DNA from: CAYJAQ01 sp964368275
GTDB taxonomy: Bacteria; Bacillota_I; Bacilli_A; ML615J-28; CAG-313
DNA: 24,289 nucleotides
NCBI GenBank assembly: GCA_964368275.1
Contig: CAYJAQ010000019.1
Location: 1 to 24,289 of the forward strand
Direction of reading: 5' to 3'
Positions 22,287-24,289 of the stretch are shown piece by piece (positions within the stretch are counted from its first letter, which is position 1; the number at the start of each line of letters is the position of its first letter). The notes beneath the pieces were generated by a model, which did not search any database, was not told where the DNA came from, and saw nothing but the letters and a program-made list of their open reading frames with translations. The translations under genes and the position numbers were made by a program.

Positions 22287-23042
22287 CTATTTTGAAGCTA
22301 CTTCAGCAAAATAAATAAAATTATCAGCATCAAGACTAGCTCCGCCAATTAATGCACCGTCGATATGAGGTTGCGCCATTAACTCTGCAATATTATTAGT
22401 CTTTACACTTCCACCATATTGAACCCGTACTGCTTCAGCAGCATCTTCACCAAAATATTGATCCACTAGGAAACGAATATATCCACAAGTGTCATTGGCC
22501 ATTTCCGGAGTTGCTGTTTTGCCAGTTCCAATTGCCCAAATTGGTTCATATGCAATAACTAATTGTTTTACTTGTTCTACTGTTAATCCTTCTAAATCTT
22601 TAACAATTTGATCTTTGATTACCTTTTCAGTAGTACCTGCTTCACGTTGTTCAAGGGTTTCACCAACACAAAGAATGGGAATCAAACCATGATTGAAAGC
22701 AGTATGAAGTTTCTTATTAACGGTATCATCGGTTTCATTGAACATTGCTCTTCTTTCACTGTGACCAATAATTACATATGTTACATCTAATGAAGTAAGC
22801 ATGTCAGCTGATATTTCACCAGTGTATGCGCCATTTTCTGCATAGTGCATATTTTGAGCACCAATACGTAAGTTTTCGCCTTGACGTTTTGCTAAACATC
22901 TAAGTAACGTAAACGGTGCACAAATAACTGTCTCAACAACGTCTTTTGAAGGGACTTTGTTATTTACAGCATAGATAAAATCTAGTGCTTCCGTACGAAC
23001 TTTAAACATCTTCCAATTGCCAGCAATAATAGGTTTTCTCAT
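22287..23042 (-). CDS. tpiA: Triosephosphate isomerase
   Basis: The 251-residue glycolytic enzyme interconverts dihydroxyacetone phosphate and glyceraldehyde 3-phosphate. All catalytic residues are present: Lys11 (AGNWKM), His94 (IIGHSERR) and Glu166 (AYEPIWAIGTGKTA). The phosphate loop YGGSV is at 209-213. It lies 18 nt after pgk, in the common glycolytic order. The best ribosome binding site (AAAGG) is about 13 nt from ATG 23042, which is longer than usual; coupling to pgk may help. Confidence 0.98.
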   Translation of the reverse strand: MRKPIIAGNWKMFKVRTEALDFIYAVNNKVPSKDVVETVICAPFTLLRCLAKRQGENLRIGAQNMHYAENGAYTGEISADMLTSLDVTYVIIGHSERRAMFNETDDTVNKKLHTAFNHGLIPILCVGETLEQREAGTTEKVIKDQIVKDLEGLTVEQVKQLVIAYEPIWAIGTGKTATPEMANDTCGYIRFLVDQYFGEDAAEAVRVQYGGSVKTNNIAELMAQPHIDGALIGGASLDADNFIYFAEVASK

Positions 23043-23060
23043 ATTATTATTTATACCTTT

Positions 23061-24254
23061 CTACTTGTCATTTAGGCAAGCAACACCTGGTAATGTTTTG
23101 CCTTCTAAATATTCTAAACTTGCGCCGCCACCAGTTGAGATGTGGGTAAACTTCTTTTCATAACCAAGATTGATTGCTGCGGAAGCAGAATCACCACCAC
23201 CAATAATTGTAGTAGCACCAATTAGTTTTGCTAATAATTCACAAACACCAATAGTGCCTTGTGCGAAACGTGGGAATTCAAAAACGCCCATTGGCCCGTT
23301 CCATACAACGGTTTTAGCCCCTTGTAATTCTTTAGCAAATAATTCAAGAGTCGCAGGTCCAACATCTAGTCCCATTTCATCCTCATGAATATCTGTCGTT
23401 AAAGCTACTCTTGCCACAGCATCAGCTGAGAATTCTTTAGTTACAACATTATCTACTGGTAAAACAATTTTACCTTTAGCCTTTTCTAATAAACCTTTAG
23501 CAAATTCAACGAAATCATCTTCACATTTAGATAGACCAACATTCTTACCTTGTGCTTTATAGAATGTATAAGCCATTGCTCCACCGATAACAATCTTATC
23601 AGCTTTTGTCAACAAGTTTTCAATTACTGAAATCTTATCACTTACTTTAGCACCGCCTAAAATAGCGATGAATGGGCGAACAGGTTTATCAACCGCTTCA
23701 CCAATAAATTTTATTTCTTTTTCTAGTAAGAAACCAGCTACGCTATCTTTAATTTGACTAGCGATACCAACATTAGAAGCATGTGCACGGTGAGCAGTAC
23801 CGAATGCATCATTTACAAATACATCACCAAGGCTTGCCCAATATGCGCCTAATTCTGGATCATTTTTAGATTCCTTTTTGCCATCTATATCTTCAAAGCG
23901 GGTATTTTCAAACATTACAACATCGCCGTTTTGCATTTTAGCAATCGCATCTTCTAATTCTTTACCACGAGTAGTAGGAACAAATTTTACTTCTTTTCCT
24001 AATAATTCTTGTAATTTTTCAGCGACAGGTGCCAAACTATTAGTTGCTTTATCTTCAACTGATTTTACACGTCCTAAGTGTGAAAATAAAATGACCTTTG
24101 CATTATTGTCAAGTGCATACTTAATTGTTGGTAATGCTTGGACAATACGATTAGTATCTGTAATAACACCATTTTGCATTGGTACATTAAAGTCCACTCT
24201 CATTAAAACTTTCTTACCATTTAATTCTAAATCTTTAATACTCTTCTTTGCCAT
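23061..24254 (-). CDS. pgk: Phosphoglycerate kinase
   Basis: The 397-residue enzyme makes ATP and 3-phosphoglycerate from 1,3-bisphosphoglycerate and ADP. The N-terminal domain has MRVDFNVPM with Asp21 and Asn23, SHLGR at 58-62 and AHASN for substrate binding. The C-terminal domain has GGAKVSDKI, VWNGPMGVFE and GGGDSASA for nucleotide binding. Length is normal. AAAGGAAAAA precedes ATG 24254. Only 35 bp remain upstream in the window, with no promoter visible, so the gene is probably downstream of gap outside the window (inference). Confidence 0.98.
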   Translation of the reverse strand: MAKKSIKDLELNGKKVLMRVDFNVPMQNGVITDTNRIVQALPTIKYALDNNAKVILFSHLGRVKSVEDKATNSLAPVAEKLQELLGKEVKFVPTTRGKELEDAIAKMQNGDVVMFENTRFEDIDGKKESKNDPELGAYWASLGDVFVNDAFGTAHRAHASNVGIASQIKDSVAGFLLEKEIKFIGEAVDKPVRPFIAILGGAKVSDKISVIENLLTKADKIVIGGAMAYTFYKAQGKNVGLSKCEDDFVEFAKGLLEKAKGKIVLPVDNVVTKEFSADAVARVALTTDIHEDEMGLDVGPATLELFAKELQGAKTVVWNGPMGVFEFPRFAQGTIGVCELLAKLIGATTIIGGGDSASAAINLGYEKKFTHISTGGGASLEYLEGKTLPGVACLNDK

Positions 24255-24289
24255 ATTTTTTTCCTTTCATTTACAGTTCATTTAGAAAC

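Overview
The window looks like a chromosomal segment of an AT-rich, low-GC Gram-positive-type bacterium (Bacillota, or a deep Bacilli/Mollicutes-like lineage such as the Acholeplasma, Izemoplasma or RF39 neighbourhood). The signs are strong GGAGG ribosome binding sites, near-consensus sigma-A promoters with 17-bp spacers, lipobox lipoproteins, Bacilli-style regulation (a preQ1 riboswitch and a structured rpsD leader), and Bacillus-like gene families. TGA is used as a stop codon (for example ending the genes at 2367 and 15506-side operon end 15006), and Trp is TGG, so the code is standard and not the Mycoplasma code 4. The exact taxon is inference. I saw no insertion sequence, phage gene, CRISPR array or rRNA.

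Layout, left to right. (a) 26-793: a solitary plus-strand gene for a nuclease-like protein with a C-terminal winged helix, with its own extended -10 promoter. (b) 840-3792: a minus-strand zur-znuA-znuC-znuB-type operon for zinc or manganese uptake, with a consensus promoter and a palindrome at the transcription start. (c) 3808-5749: an operon of a HAD phosphatase and an overlapping TPR protein. (d) 5786-10541: an asymmetric heterodimeric ABC exporter pair followed by a GNAT-fold acyltransferase. (e) 10550-11891: an AlkD-like DNA glycosylase, divergent from queT, which is controlled by a preQ1-I riboswitch whose pseudoknot contains the Shine-Dalgarno sequence. (f) 11871-12497: a DUF523/TudS-like protein and tRNA-Gly(GCC). 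(g) 12565-18558: two paralogous lipoprotein amidases with Ig-like domains. They flank, and one is co-transcribed with, a DUF4430 protein and an ECF-type S component. (h) 18602-20060: a small four-TM protein, then rpsD with a long structured leader, divergent from a YwaF-like membrane protein. (i) 20930-22276: a lipoprotein carrying a 16-residue Cys-pair tandem repeat and a DUF6273-like domain. (j) 22287-24254: tpiA and pgk, whose operon continues beyond the right edge.

Themes: the window is rich in cell-envelope and uptake functions. Two ECF S components (QueT and the 15006-15506 protein) occur without their energising EcfA/EcfT proteins, so a shared ECF module elsewhere in the genome is expected. 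Queuosine-precursor uptake, a possible thiouracil desulfidase and possible corrinoid uptake point to salvage of scavenged nutrients. The two wall-amidase lipoproteins imply that the cell has, or digests, peptidoglycan. The most unusual items are the amidase / DUF4430 / S-component operon between duplicated amidases, the Cys-pair repeat lipoprotein, the solitary E-x-Q nuclease-like protein, and the 9-7-9 candidate operator of the metal-uptake operon.
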